Shown piece after piece: positions 48,610 to 57,745 of a stretch of DNA of 64,000 nucleotides. The translations under genes and the position numbers were made by a program. The notes under the pieces are model-generated. The model saw only the letters and a list, made by a program, of their open reading frames with translations, was not told where the DNA came from and made no database searches. Numbering within the stretch: the first letter of the stretch is position 1; the number at the start of each line of letters is the position of its first letter. The stretch is from Brevibacillus laterosporus DSM 25 (GTDB lineage: Bacteria > Bacillota > Bacilli > Brevibacillales > Brevibacillaceae): positions 4,811,501 to 4,875,500 of the forward strand of contig NZ_CP017705.1 in NCBI RefSeq assembly GCF_002706795.1. Direction: 5' to 3'.

Positions 48610-50904
48610 CTAAGGAATAGCCGTTATCGTATTTCTGACCAACCGAGTAGCTGTCACCATATTTTCTAAAGAAGCAATCGTCTCCGTACGACCTCTCGTC
48701 TTTAACCCGCAATCAGGATTAATCCAAAATTGTCTGGATTCAAGGACCTGTAGAGCATTCTCAATCATTTTCACTATCTCTTCCACAGTTGGAACGCGGG
48801 GACTATGAATATCATAGACACCTAGACCAATACCTTTTAGATAGGAGTGATTATGGAAGGAATGGATTAGTTCACCATGGCTCCGCGATGTTTCTATCGA
48901 AATAACATCAGCATCCAGATCGCTAATAGAATCTATAAAGTCATGAAACTCGCAGTAACACATATGAGTATGAATTTGAGTAGTGTCTTTTACAGAAGAA
49001 GTGGTTAACCGGAATGCTTTTACTGCCCAATCTAAATACGCTTCCCACTCCGTTTTCTTTAACGGTAGCCCTTCACGTAATGCTGGTTCATCGACTTGAA
49101 TCATAGTGATCCCACTTGCTTCCAACGCCTCTACTTCCTGTTGTAAGGCTAGTGCGATCTGATAGGTTACCTGCTGTCTGGAAATATCGTCACGCACGAA
49201 GGACCAATTTAATATAGTGACTGGACCTGTGATCATTCCTTTGACCGGTTTAGATGTTAGAGATTGAGCATAGATGCTCTCCTTGACTGTCATTGGTTCA
49301 ATAAACTCTACATCTCCATAAATTACAGGCGGTTTCACACAACGAGAACCATAGGATTGCACCCATCCATTCTTAGTAAATGCAAATCCCCCTAGTTTTT
49401 CACCAAAAAATTCCACCATATCCGTCCGTTCAAATTCCCCATGAACCAACACATCAAGCCCAACTTTCTCTTGTATGTCAATCCATTCACGGATTTCTGC
49501 TTGTAAAAATTTTTCATATTGTTCTGCCGACCATTCGCCCTTCCGCCATTTATTTCTCGCCTGACGAACCTCTGTTGTTTGTGGAAAACTACCAATCGTT
49601 GTAGTCGGGAGAATCGGTAAATGCAAGAGGTTTTGTTGTTGTTGTCGCCGTTGTTCATAATCAGATGCACGCCCTATCTGATCTAAATCCAAGCTGGCCA
49701 CAGCCTCATGTACACGAGGGCGATTTCTAGCTACAGAGTTCGCTACTCGTTCTATAATTGCTTGATTCTCAGCGAAAATCTCTATAACGCTTTCCTCACC
49801 GTTTCGCAACCAATCTGTAACATGCTTGATTTCAATTAGTTTTTCATCTGCAAACGCCAATGAATCTTTAACCAGTGGATCAAGCTGTGTCTCTTGGTTT
49901 AAACTAATCGGAACATGGAGCAAACTACTAGATGGCTGAATCCAGATACGTGATGCATCCACGTGACTTCTGATTTTTGAGAGAAGATTTATCTTATGGG
50001 TCAGATTGGCGCGCCAAATATTCCTGCCATCAATGATACCGGCTCCAAGTACTTTGTCTTGTGGAAATCCACTTGTAGTGATCTGTTCAAAGTTACGTCC
50101 CGCATCATGGACAAAATCTAACCCAATTCCTGCAACAGGTAAATGGATTACTTCCTTGTAGAATGTAACAGAACCAAAATAGGTTTGTAGCATGATTTGT
50201 AGTTGTGGAACAGCCTCATGAAGTTGTTCATAGATGTAGGAGATCGTCTTCATTTCGTCTTCGGATAAAGATGTTACGAGAATCGGCTCATCCATTTGAA
50301 CCCATTCCACGCCTTCCTGCGCTAATTCAGTCAGTACTTGCACATAAAGAGGGATGAGCTGCAAGATAATAGCTGGTATCTGCAAAGGATCAAACCCTTT
50401 GGATAGCTTAATAAAAGTATAAGGTCCCACCATGACAGGTTTTCCGTTAATTCCTAGCTTGTCTTTCGCCTCTTTATAAGCAAGAAGCGGCTTATTTTCT
50501 GTAAGAACGGGTTTGATATCCTGAAATTCCGGCACAATGTAGTGATAATTGGTATTAAACCATTTGGTCATTTCGCAAGCAACCGCTTGTTGGTTACCAC
50601 GAGCCATAGCAAAATAGGTGGACAAAGGTACTGCCCCACCAGCATATTCATAGCGTTTTGGAACATAACCGAACATCACAGCCATATCTAACATGTGATC
50701 ATACATGGTGAAGTCATTGACCGGTATCAGGTCAATACCTATTTCCTTCTGCTTTTGTAAATGCTGGAGTCTACCTTGCTCCATTTGAGCAAGAAACTCC
50801 TTCTCTTTAATTGTTCCAGCCCAAAATGCTTCTAATCCCTTTTTCCATTCGCGATTCTCACCAATGCGTGGATATCCTAAACTGCTGCTTATTCCTTTGC
50901 TCAT
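48610..50904 (-). CDS. metE: Cobalamin-independent methionine synthase MetE
   Basis: 764 residues, full family length. The enzyme transfers the methyl group of 5-methyltetrahydropteroyl-triglutamate to homocysteine, the last step of methionine synthesis. The N-terminal barrel begins SSLGYPRIGENREWKKGLEAF. The C-terminal catalytic barrel has TTTIGSFPQTTEVRQAR (near residue 430), HGEFERTDMVEFFGE, and the zinc ligands in HTHMCYCEF (near 640) and a final Cys in NPDCGLKTRG (near 725). The start ATG at 50904 follows AGGAGGG. It is preceded by a cobalamin riboswitch and a terminator, so it is expected to be shut off when vitamin B12 is plentiful. A thioesterase remnant abuts its 3' end. Confidence 0.96.
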   Translation of the reverse strand: MSKGISSSLGYPRIGENREWKKGLEAFWAGTIKEKEFLAQMEQGRLQHLQKQKEIGIDLIPVNDFTMYDHMLDMAVMFGYVPKRYEYAGGAVPLSTYFAMARGNQQAVACEMTKWFNTNYHYIVPEFQDIKPVLTENKPLLAYKEAKDKLGINGKPVMVGPYTFIKLSKGFDPLQIPAIILQLIPLYVQVLTELAQEGVEWVQMDEPILVTSLSEDEMKTISYIYEQLHEAVPQLQIMLQTYFGSVTFYKEVIHLPVAGIGLDFVHDAGRNFEQITTSGFPQDKVLGAGIIDGRNIWRANLTHKINLLSKIRSHVDASRIWIQPSSSLLHVPISLNQETQLDPLVKDSLAFADEKLIEIKHVTDWLRNGEESVIEIFAENQAIIERVANSVARNRPRVHEAVASLDLDQIGRASDYEQRRQQQQNLLHLPILPTTTIGSFPQTTEVRQARNKWRKGEWSAEQYEKFLQAEIREWIDIQEKVGLDVLVHGEFERTDMVEFFGEKLGGFAFTKNGWVQSYGSRCVKPPVIYGDVEFIEPMTVKESIYAQSLTSKPVKGMITGPVTILNWSFVRDDISRQQVTYQIALALQQEVEALEASGITMIQVDEPALREGLPLKKTEWEAYLDWAVKAFRLTTSSVKDTTQIHTHMCYCEFHDFIDSISDLDADVISIETSRSHGELIHSFHNHSYLKGIGLGVYDIHSPRVPTVEEIVKMIENALQVLESRQFWINPDCGLKTRGRTETIASLENMVTATRLVRNTITAIP

Positions 50905-50954
50905 GCTTGTTCGCCCTCCTAGACAGGTTATTTTTCGTTAAAGAACCAACTCAA

Positions 50955-51001
50955 ACAAAAAAAGCATCTCTTCCAATCAAAAGATGGTTAGAGATGCTTG
51001 A
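50955..51001 (-). terminator. Riboswitch-controlled terminator before metE
   Basis: AAGCATCTCT and AGAGATGCTT form a 10-bp stem followed on the minus strand by TTTTTTTGTTTG. It lies between the cobalamin aptamer and the metE start and is the expected expression platform. Confidence 0.85.
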
Positions 51002-51081
51002 ACAAGCAGTGAATATACGTATACAACTGCCACAGCTATCCTAACACCTCCCTATCTCCCGTAGGTCACACAGTGTTGTCG

Positions 51082-51253
51082 AAATAGGCAGGTCTCCTGA
51101 CTCAAGAATCATCATCAGCACATACCTTCCCAATCCTACTGGATCAGTGGTATTTTTGCACTAACTCCTCTTTTACAGTGGCGGGACCGTGACGGATTTA
51201 CACCGTGCTTCCCTTTTCATCCTTGATACTGATCGTTCAAAGAACCTATTTCC
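51082..51253 (-). ncRNA. Cobalamin (B12) riboswitch upstream of metE
   Basis: On the minus strand the conserved parts appear in order: P1 AAATAGG, GGGAAGCACGGTGTAAATCC, GTCACGGTCCCGCCACTGTAA, then GAGTCAGGAGACCTGCC and the closing CCTATTT. These are the adenosylcobalamin aptamer hallmarks (the core around GTGNAANTCC, CGCCACTGT and the B12 box AGGAGACCTGCC). Binding of the cofactor would favour the terminator downstream and silence the B12-independent methionine synthase. The fit of ligand and target gene is textbook. Confidence 0.93.
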
Positions 51254-51568
51254 ACATATTTAATTCAATAATATTAATACGAAAAACATAAACGACCATA
51301 CCCTTTATCTAGGTATGTTTGCTATCATAATACAACTTCACGCAAAATTCCATATCTTTATTCAATTGCGTTTTTTCTTACCTTAGGGGACTTGTGTTAC
51401 TTACATGCTGACCGTATTCGCACGCACCTTGTACCAGCATCCCCCCATCTTGCCCAAAATTAGGCTGCAAAATATGAATTCATTCTCTTTTTACCTATGT
51501 TTCCAGTTCTACTCTTCTTGTCCAATTGATAAGCATATAAGGACATCTACTGGAAAGGAGGCAATCAT
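51254..51568. promoter_or_regulatory. Divergent promoter region between metE and cotJ
   Basis: About 315 AT-rich bases. It should carry the metE riboswitch promoter on the minus strand and the cotJ promoter on the plus strand. CATATAAG at about 51534 is weakly similar to a mother-cell SigE -10 element, too weak to assert. No gene is seen. Confidence 0.35.
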
Positions 51569-51784
51569 ATGAGTCGAAACCGCAAGGCATACTATCCTTT
51601 CATCGGTCCATGTGATCCTTGTCCGCCACAAAGGGTTGTAACCTATGAGACACCGCCACAACTCTATTTGGGATTTCAACCCCCGAATTTACCCCAATTT
51701 GATCCGTACAAAGCTCTTTGTCTAGGAACCCTTTGGCCTGCTCTGTATGCGCCATATGAAAATCCGTACAAAGGGGGAAAATAA
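51569..51784 (+). CDS. cotJA: Spore coat-associated protein CotJA
   Basis: 71 residues, the CotJA family. The C-terminal signature [20 protein letters not shown] is diagnostic, and the N-terminal half is Pro/Tyr-rich. CotJA is made in the mother cell during sporulation and joins CotJC in the inner coat. First gene of cotJABC. The ATG follows AAAGGAGG. Confidence 0.93.
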   Translation: MSRNRKAYYPFIGPCDPCPPQRVVTYETPPQLYLGFQPPNLPQFDPYKALCLGTLWPALYAPYENPYKGGK

Positions 51785-51786
51785 AA

Positions 51787-52068
51787 GTGAGCGATCATGG
51801 TACTCAAGCGGATGAACAACAGCAACAATTTTATGAGCTGCTTCATCAAATTCAGGTGCTAGACTTTGTTCTAGTGGAATTAAACTTATATCTTGACACC
51901 CACCCTACTGACATGGCAGCCATTAAGCAATTCAACGATACTGCTCAGCAAAGTATGACACTGAAGCGCCAATTCGAATCTTCATTCGGACCTCTGATGA
52001 ATTTTGGCAATAGCTTTGCGCAATACCCATGGTCGTGGAAAGATGTACCTTGGCCTTGGCAGGTGTAA
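51787..52068 (+). CDS. cotJB: Spore coat protein CotJB
   Basis: 93 residues starting with GTG. The family pattern [27 protein letters not shown] (positions about 16-42) and the Trp-rich tail [13 protein letters not shown] are characteristic. It helps assembly of the CotJ coat components. It starts two bases after the cotJA stop, with AAGGGGG as ribosome binding site. Confidence 0.93.
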   Translation: MSDHGTQADEQQQQFYELLHQIQVLDFVLVELNLYLDTHPTDMAAIKQFNDTAQQSMTLKRQFESSFGPLMNFGNSFAQYPWSWKDVPWPWQV

Positions 52069-52084
52069 GAAAGGGGGATTTTGA

Positions 52085-52654
52085 ATGTGGATCTATGAGA
52101 AAAAGTTACAGTATCCTGTTCGCGTAAGCAAATGTGATCCTCAAATGGCAAAGTATTTGATGGAACAATATGGTGGAGCTGATGGAGAATTAGCAGCTGC
52201 TCTACGATATATGAATCAGCGCTATACAGTTCCTGACAAGGTCATTGGGCTACTAAACGATATTTCCACAGAAGAATTTGCCCACCTCGAAATGATTGCA
52301 ACAATGGTATATAAGCTAACGAAGGATGCTACTCCTGAACAACTAGAAGAAGCAGGTCTTGGCGCACATTACGCAAGCCACGATAAGGCTCTGTTTTTTC
52401 ATGATGCAGCCGGTGTTCCTTTCACGGCTACATATTTTCAAGCAAAGGGTGATCCAATTGCAGACTTGTATGAGGATATTGCTGCTGAAGAAAAGGCAAG
52501 GGCTACATATCAATGGTTGATTAATATGACTGATGATGTCGACCTAATCGATAGCCTTTCTTTTCTTCGCGAACGTGAAATTGTGCATTCTCAACGGTTC
52601 CGTGAAGCAGTGGAGATTTTAAAAGCAGATCGTGAACAACAGAAGATTTTTTAA
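52085..52654 (+). CDS. cotJC: CotJC, manganese-catalase-type spore coat protein
   Basis: 189 residues of the CotJC/YjqC group, related to dimanganese catalases. Metal-ligand motifs visible are the Glu in GELAAALRYMNQRYT, STEEFAHLEMIATMVYKL near residue 66 (E and ExxH), AAEEKARATYQWL near 140 and REIVHSQRFREAVE near 170 (ExxH). Deposited in the inner coat, it may protect the spore from peroxide. Third gene of the operon, 16 bases after cotJB, and followed by a strong terminator. Confidence 0.94.
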   Translation: MWIYEKKLQYPVRVSKCDPQMAKYLMEQYGGADGELAAALRYMNQRYTVPDKVIGLLNDISTEEFAHLEMIATMVYKLTKDATPEQLEEAGLGAHYASHDKALFFHDAAGVPFTATYFQAKGDPIADLYEDIAAEEKARATYQWLINMTDDVDLIDSLSFLREREIVHSQRFREAVEILKADREQQKIF

Positions 52655-52701
52655 CTAAGTAGCCAACAATATGAGAAAGCTCTACAAAAGAATACGAAAG
52701 G

Positions 52702-52746
52702 CGACTTGACCAAATTTCTAGTTAGAGATTTGGTCAAATGTTTTTC
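52702..52746 (+). terminator. Terminator of cotJABC
   Basis: TTGACCAAAT (52706-52715) pairs perfectly with ATTTGGTCAA (52728-52737), followed by ATGTTTTTC. Confidence 0.88.
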
Positions 52747-52893
52747 TACGCTCTATTTCCTCTGTGCACGTATCCAACCCTATGAAAAATTTTCATTTCT
52801 CGAAATAACAGAAATATCTTAATTCATACTTTACAGATCGGAATTATAGGAATATAATGAGGCTACATTTTACAATTGATTAGGAGGATCATT

Positions 52894-54639
52894 ATGAGTA
52901 GAGCTTTTATACATTCATTCTTCACATTTCTGTTAGGGGCTTTCTTATTAGTCGGTTGCAATAGCGAGGGAGCACCCCCATCCACCTCTAATGCCCCAAC
53001 CAGTGAACAGGCAGATGCCCAGGCTCAAACATTGCAAGTTCAAAACGCAGGTGACGTGGTTATCGCTGCTACAGACAAATCAAAATCGCCTGTATCGGCT
53101 AAAAATAGAAAAGACACGGTTGTAGTAGCTTTAACAGAACCAGGCGGGGTTTTTAATCCATATTTTTATCACAATGGTTATGATGGGAACGTTACCTCCG
53201 TGATGTTTTCCCCACTTGTTGATATTGATAGGAATGGGAAACCAGCTCCAAAATTAGCAGAAAAGTGGGACATTTCCGCCGATCAGCTTACATATACCTT
53301 TCACCTGCGTAAAAATCTGAAATTTAGTAATGGAGAGCCCTTGACTGCTGATGATGTCGCCTTCACTCTAACTATTTTGCATGATAAAACGTATGACGGG
53401 GAAACAGAAATCGCTGAAGCGCACATTAAAGGCGGGAGTGCATATAAAGAAGGTAAAACAAAAACCATTGAGGGAATTAAAGTAATCGATCCACAAACAA
53501 TCGAGATTACCACAGAGAAAGTAAACGCTCGTTCTCTTCTCCTACTTGGTGGTCACGTTTTGTCCAAAGCCTATTATGGAAAAGGTTATGAACCAGGTAA
53601 GCTTGACTACCTACGTACATTGCATACAAAACCGGTCGGAGCTGGCCCTTACAAGTTTGAAAAGTTTATCCCCGGTCAAGAAGTGAGATTTGTGGCCAAT
53701 GAGTATTATTACGAGGGTAAACCTGCCATTACCCATTTTATTTATAAAACAACCGATGGCGATACAACTCAGTTTTTCCAAACGGGCGAGACTGACTATG
53801 GCTCCTTCCCTGCTAATGCTGATAATCTGGAGCTTTTAAAAAGTCTCGGTTTTGCAAACATCAATATTTATACTTCGACTGCCTATAGTTATCTATCGTT
53901 TAACCATAGCAAACCTTATTTAAAAGACAAACGTGTTAGACAGGCGCTAATCTATGGGCTTGATCGTCAACAAATCGTGGATGCTGCCTATCAGGGTTAT
54001 GCACAAATAGCTAATGTGCCTGTAGCCCCTGTATCCTGGGCGTATACTGAAGATGTGAATCCCTATGCTTATGATGTGAATAAGGCTAAACAACTACTGG
54101 ATGAAGCTGGGTGGAAAGAAGGCTCAGATGGCATCCGGGAAAAGGACGGGAAAAAACTAGTTCTTCATTACTTGACTACGAAAAGTAAAGTAAGTGATGT
54201 GCTCATTCCCATCGCGAAGGAAAATTACAAATTAATCGGTATTCAACTAGAAGCAGAATTAATGGATTACCCAGCACTTGTAGCAAGAACAGATAAAGGT
54301 GATCACGATCTTGCTTCCTTTTCTACTACGATGCTAGGAGATCCATCTGATGGTGTTGTTCAGTTCTCTTCTACGGGTGGAGGTAGCTTTACAAATACAC
54401 ATGGTTATTCCAATCCTAAGGTGGATGAACTGCTTGCAAAAAGTGTAGGTACGCTTGATATTGAAAAACGCAAAGAAGCTTATAAGGAACTTTATCAAGC
54501 ATTAAGCGACGATCCTCCGTTTATTTTCCTGAATTATCGAAAAATTTTATCAGGTCATAATGCACGAGTGGAAGGATTTGAACCCAACGGTTACACCGGT
54601 ATAAGCTCAAGCCTACCTAACCTGAAAATTGTGGAATAA
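52894..54639 (+). CDS. Oligopeptide ABC transporter substrate-binding lipoprotein (AppA/OppA family)
   Basis: About 581 residues. A signal peptide ends in a lipobox, GAFLLVGCNS, with the lipidated Cys near residue 22, anchoring it outside the membrane. The body is a family 5 solute-binding protein: LAEKWDISADQLTYTFHLRK, then GEPLTADDVAFTLTIL, and further on VRQALIYGLDRQQIVDAAY. It captures peptides, or possibly nickel or other cargo, for the permease that follows. The start ATG at 52894 has AGGAGG seven bases upstream. It is the first gene of a five-gene import operon, separated from the permeases by a hairpin that may leave it more abundant than the rest. Confidence 0.92.
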   Translation: MSRAFIHSFFTFLLGAFLLVGCNSEGAPPSTSNAPTSEQADAQAQTLQVQNAGDVVIAATDKSKSPVSAKNRKDTVVVALTEPGGVFNPYFYHNGYDGNVTSVMFSPLVDIDRNGKPAPKLAEKWDISADQLTYTFHLRKNLKFSNGEPLTADDVAFTLTILHDKTYDGETEIAEAHIKGGSAYKEGKTKTIEGIKVIDPQTIEITTEKVNARSLLLLGGHVLSKAYYGKGYEPGKLDYLRTLHTKPVGAGPYKFEKFIPGQEVRFVANEYYYEGKPAITHFIYKTTDGDTTQFFQTGETDYGSFPANADNLELLKSLGFANINIYTSTAYSYLSFNHSKPYLKDKRVRQALIYGLDRQQIVDAAYQGYAQIANVPVAPVSWAYTEDVNPYAYDVNKAKQLLDEAGWKEGSDGIREKDGKKLVLHYLTTKSKVSDVLIPIAKENYKLIGIQLEAELMDYPALVARTDKGDHDLASFSTTMLGDPSDGVVQFSSTGGGSFTNTHGYSNPKVDELLAKSVGTLDIEKRKEAYKELYQALSDDPPFIFLNYRKILSGHNARVEGFEPNGYTGISSSLPNLKIVE

Positions 54640-54653
54640 GAGGACAATCGAAC

Positions 54654-54690
54654 ATGCTCAGTTCCTATGTACTAGGTAGGGACTGAGCAT
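54654..54690 (+). terminator. Hairpin between binding protein and permease genes (attenuator)
   Basis: ATGCTCAGTTCCTA (54654-54667) pairs with TAGGGACTGAGCAT (54677-54690) with one G-T pair. There is no long U-run, so it is more likely a partial terminator or mRNA-stabilising stem that raises binding-protein dosage. Confidence 0.55.
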
Positions 54691-54756
54691 CTTCCTTAGT
54701 CATATCAAATGAAAGTTACCATTCCATCTACGTTTTAGCTAGGAGGCGCTCTGTCA

Positions 54757-55713
54757 ATGAAAACCTACATGTTCAAGAGACTGATGATTATGATTCCAAC
54801 TTTGATTGGCTCTTCGCTCTTAATCTTTTTTCTCTTTGCGCTTACCCCGGGTGATTATGTGGATACCAATCCTAAGCTAAGTCCCGAGAGAAAAATTGAG
54901 CTAAAAGCGTTATACGGTTTAGATAAACCCATTATAGAGCGTTATTTTGTTTGGGCGGGCAATGTATTACAAGGAGATTTGGGATATTCCCTTCAATATC
55001 AGCAGCCTGTAACAACCATTTTAGGACAATATATATGGAGTTCTTTCTTAATCGCGTTCACCTCCACTACATTGACTTGGATCATTGCCATCTCGATTGG
55101 TGTTTTTTCCGCAACTAGACAATATTCTTTGTTTGATTCGCTTGTAACAATCGGCGTTTTTGCCGCTATGGCCTTACCAGCATTTTTCGTAGGTTTACTT
55201 GCTATTAAAATATTTGCAGTTGACCTTGCATTATTGCCGCCTGGAGGAATTCTTACAACTGGTAGCAATGCAACGGGTATGGCCTATGTTATTGAGGTTG
55301 CTAAACACATGATTTTGCCTGTTACAGTATTAACCATGTTGAGTGTTGGCTCCCTAACTCGGTATTTCCGTACCAATATATTAGAAGTGATTCGTCAGGA
55401 CTTTATTCGAACAGCTCGCGCTAAAGGCTTAAAAGAAAAAGTGATTACCTACAAGCATGCTCTTCGCAATGCTTTGCTGCCTGCCATTACCCTGCTCGGC
55501 TTTGAACTCCCCGCCCTTTTTGGAGGAGCAATTATTACGGAAAAAATTTTTAACTGGCCCGGAGTTGGTCAGGTGTATATGCAAGCGTTATCACTTAGAG
55601 ATTATCCCTTACTAATGGGATTTACCATGTTCATCGCGTTACTTACCATTATCAGTAATTTGCTGGCTGATTTGTTATATGGTGTTGTCGACCCGCGGGT
55701 GAGACTAAAATAG
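54757..55713 (+). CDS. Peptide ABC transporter permease 1 (OppB/DppB family)
   Basis: 318 residues with six membrane helices, starting MKTYMFKRLMIMIPTLIGSS. The cytoplasmic coupling loop lies in RTARAKGLKEKVITYKHALRNALLPAITLL (about residues 220-250), the EAA motif of binding-protein-dependent permeases. It ends DLLYGVVDPRVRLK, typical of OppB/DppB. It forms the transmembrane pore with the next gene product. The ATG follows AGGAGGCG. Confidence 0.93.
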   Translation: MKTYMFKRLMIMIPTLIGSSLLIFFLFALTPGDYVDTNPKLSPERKIELKALYGLDKPIIERYFVWAGNVLQGDLGYSLQYQQPVTTILGQYIWSSFLIAFTSTTLTWIIAISIGVFSATRQYSLFDSLVTIGVFAAMALPAFFVGLLAIKIFAVDLALLPPGGILTTGSNATGMAYVIEVAKHMILPVTVLTMLSVGSLTRYFRTNILEVIRQDFIRTARAKGLKEKVITYKHALRNALLPAITLLGFELPALFGGAIITEKIFNWPGVGQVYMQALSLRDYPLLMGFTMFIALLTIISNLLADLLYGVVDPRVRLK

Positions 55714-55724
55714 GAGGAGCAAGC

Positions 55725-56651
55725 ATGAATACTATTGTTAAAAATGACTTAGAGACTGGCATCCAGACTGCCTCTTATTCTAAGTCCTCACTATGGGGAC
55801 AATCCTTCAAAAAATTACAGAAGAACAAAATAGCGATTATAGGGCTTTGTTTTCTCGTCATCATCTTTCTTTTTTGTTTTCTAGGACCACTGCTATCCCC
55901 TTATACATTAGGAAAAATTAATGCAGCACTGATCAACAAGCCACCAAGCATGTCCCATTGGCTAGGAACGGATGCTCTGGGTCGGGATATTTTAACTCGG
56001 CTTATGCAAGCTGGTCGAATTTCTTTAACTGTCGGTCTCGCTTCCATGGTTCTCTCTGTCTTTCTTGGAACCTTGCTTGGTGTTCTAGCTGGATATTTTC
56101 GTGGGTGGATCGACACAATCATCATGCGTGTCTCAGATATCCTGATGACAATTCCTGAATTACCGATGCTGTTTATCTTAGCAGCTGTATTATCTGAGTG
56201 GAAGGTTCCTTCTAATTACCGCTTATATATTGTCATGATTATGCTTAGTATCGTTGGCTGGGCCGGTTTAGCGCGCCTCGTTCGCAGTCAAATTCTGAGT
56301 CTACGCGAACAGGAGTATATTCAAGCAGCTAAAGTTTTAGGTCTTCGCAATAGTCGAATTTTATTTCGCCACCTACTTCCCAACATTTTTCCTTTGTTGA
56401 TTGTTGTAGCAACATTGCGGGTTGGTGGGGCAATCTTGAGTGAGTCAACGCTTAGTTATTTTGGACTTGGCATCGTCCCCCCTACAGCAACATGGGGTAA
56501 CATGATTGATTCCGCTAACACCTTAATTGATTTTCAAAAAAGACCGTGGCTCTGGATTCCGCCTGGCTTAGCCATTTTTGTAACAGTCATCTCCATTAAT
56601 TTACTAGGAGATGGATTGCGCGATGCTTTAGACCCGAAAATGAAAAAGTAG
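55725..56651 (+). CDS. Peptide ABC transporter permease 2 (OppC/DppC family)
   Basis: 308 residues. A cytoplasmic N-terminus is followed by six membrane segments. HWLGTDALGRDILTRLMQAGR near residue 80 and the coupling loop EYIQAAKVLGLRNSRILFRH, then LLPNIFPLL (near 195-225) identify OppC/DppC. It ends NLLGDGLRDALDPKMKK. It starts 11 bases after permease 1, with AGGAGG upstream. Confidence 0.93.
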   Translation: MNTIVKNDLETGIQTASYSKSSLWGQSFKKLQKNKIAIIGLCFLVIIFLFCFLGPLLSPYTLGKINAALINKPPSMSHWLGTDALGRDILTRLMQAGRISLTVGLASMVLSVFLGTLLGVLAGYFRGWIDTIIMRVSDILMTIPELPMLFILAAVLSEWKVPSNYRLYIVMIMLSIVGWAGLARLVRSQILSLREQEYIQAAKVLGLRNSRILFRHLLPNIFPLLIVVATLRVGGAILSESTLSYFGLGIVPPTATWGNMIDSANTLIDFQKRPWLWIPPGLAIFVTVISINLLGDGLRDALDPKMKK

Positions 56652-56662
56652 GTGGCCGACAT

Positions 56663-57745
56663 ATGAATGGTTCAAAACAGCCTTTTAACTCCAATCCGAT
56701 GGAACATCGTGAAGAACAAATCCATATTTCTGAAGCAGAAAATGTAAATATACACACTGGTGAGGAACAAGAGACAGTCTTAGATGTCAAACATCTGTCT
56801 ACCTATTTTCATACTGATGAAGGGATTGTCAAAGCCGTTCATGATGTTAGCTTTCAAATGAAGGAGGGCCAAATCGTCTGTATTGTTGGTGAATCTGGAT
56901 GCGGTAAGAGTGTTACAGCGATGTCTCTTATGGGTCTTATATCTGGACCTATGGGTACGATCGTCAATGGTGAAGTCTGGTTTGATCATAGGGATTTATT
57001 GAAGATTTCTGCTAAAGACATGCAACAGTTACGCGGAAATGAATTAGCGATGATTTTTCAGGAACCTATGACTTCTTTGAATCCTGTATTACCCATCGGA
57101 GAACAAATCATGGAACCATTAATCGAGCATCTTCACGTTAGCAAAAAAGATGCGTTCGAAAAAGCAATCGATTTGATTTCCTTAGTAGGGATTGCACGGC
57201 CAGAAGAAATTGCTCGTTCTTACCCCCATCAATTAAGTGGTGGTATGCTCCAGCGAATCATGATTGCCATTGCTCTTAGCTGTAATCCGCGTCTACTGAT
57301 TGCTGACGAGCCTACTACGGCACTAGATGTAACGATTCAAGCCCAAATATTAGATTTATTACGTAAAATTAAACAACAATCAAACACCTCTATCCTCCTG
57401 ATAACGCATGATTTAGGCGTCGTTGCAGAAATGGCTGATTATGTAATTGTTATGTACGCAGGCAAAGTGATAGAAGAAGGTCCTGTTATTGATTTATTTC
57501 TCCAACCGAAGCATCCCTATACACAGGGATTATTACGTTCCAAACCAGTGATGAACCAACGGACCAATCGACTTTATTCAATACCAGGTCAAGTTCCCAA
57601 TCCAATTGGATTAGGCGATTCCTGTTACTTTGCCGAGCGTTGTGAGCATCGTAAGCCACAATGTCTAAAGAAACAGCCTCATCTATCCCCCGTATCCGAT
57701 AGACAGAAAGTAGCCTGCTGGTTGTATGAGGAGGAGCAAGCATGA
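56663..57745 (+). CDS. Peptide ABC transporter ATPase 1 (OppD/DppD family)
   Basis: 360 residues, about 35 longer at the N-terminus than usual. That polar tail ([20 protein letters not shown]) is not conserved and a later start is possible. Walker A is [10 protein letters not shown], the signature [15 protein letters not shown], Walker [13 protein letters not shown] and the switch [10 protein letters not shown]-terminal Cys cluster ([14 protein letters not shown]) matches the [4Fe-4S]-type or oligopeptide-transporter C-terminal domain of the family. It energises import through the two permeases. It overlaps the next gene by four bases. Confidence 0.92.
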   Translation: MNGSKQPFNSNPMEHREEQIHISEAENVNIHTGEEQETVLDVKHLSTYFHTDEGIVKAVHDVSFQMKEGQIVCIVGESGCGKSVTAMSLMGLISGPMGTIVNGEVWFDHRDLLKISAKDMQQLRGNELAMIFQEPMTSLNPVLPIGEQIMEPLIEHLHVSKKDAFEKAIDLISLVGIARPEEIARSYPHQLSGGMLQRIMIAIALSCNPRLLIADEPTTALDVTIQAQILDLLRKIKQQSNTSILLITHDLGVVAEMADYVIVMYAGKVIEEGPVIDLFLQPKHPYTQGLLRSKPVMNQRTNRLYSIPGQVPNPIGLGDSCYFAERCEHRKPQCLKKQPHLSPVSDRQKVACWLYEEEQA

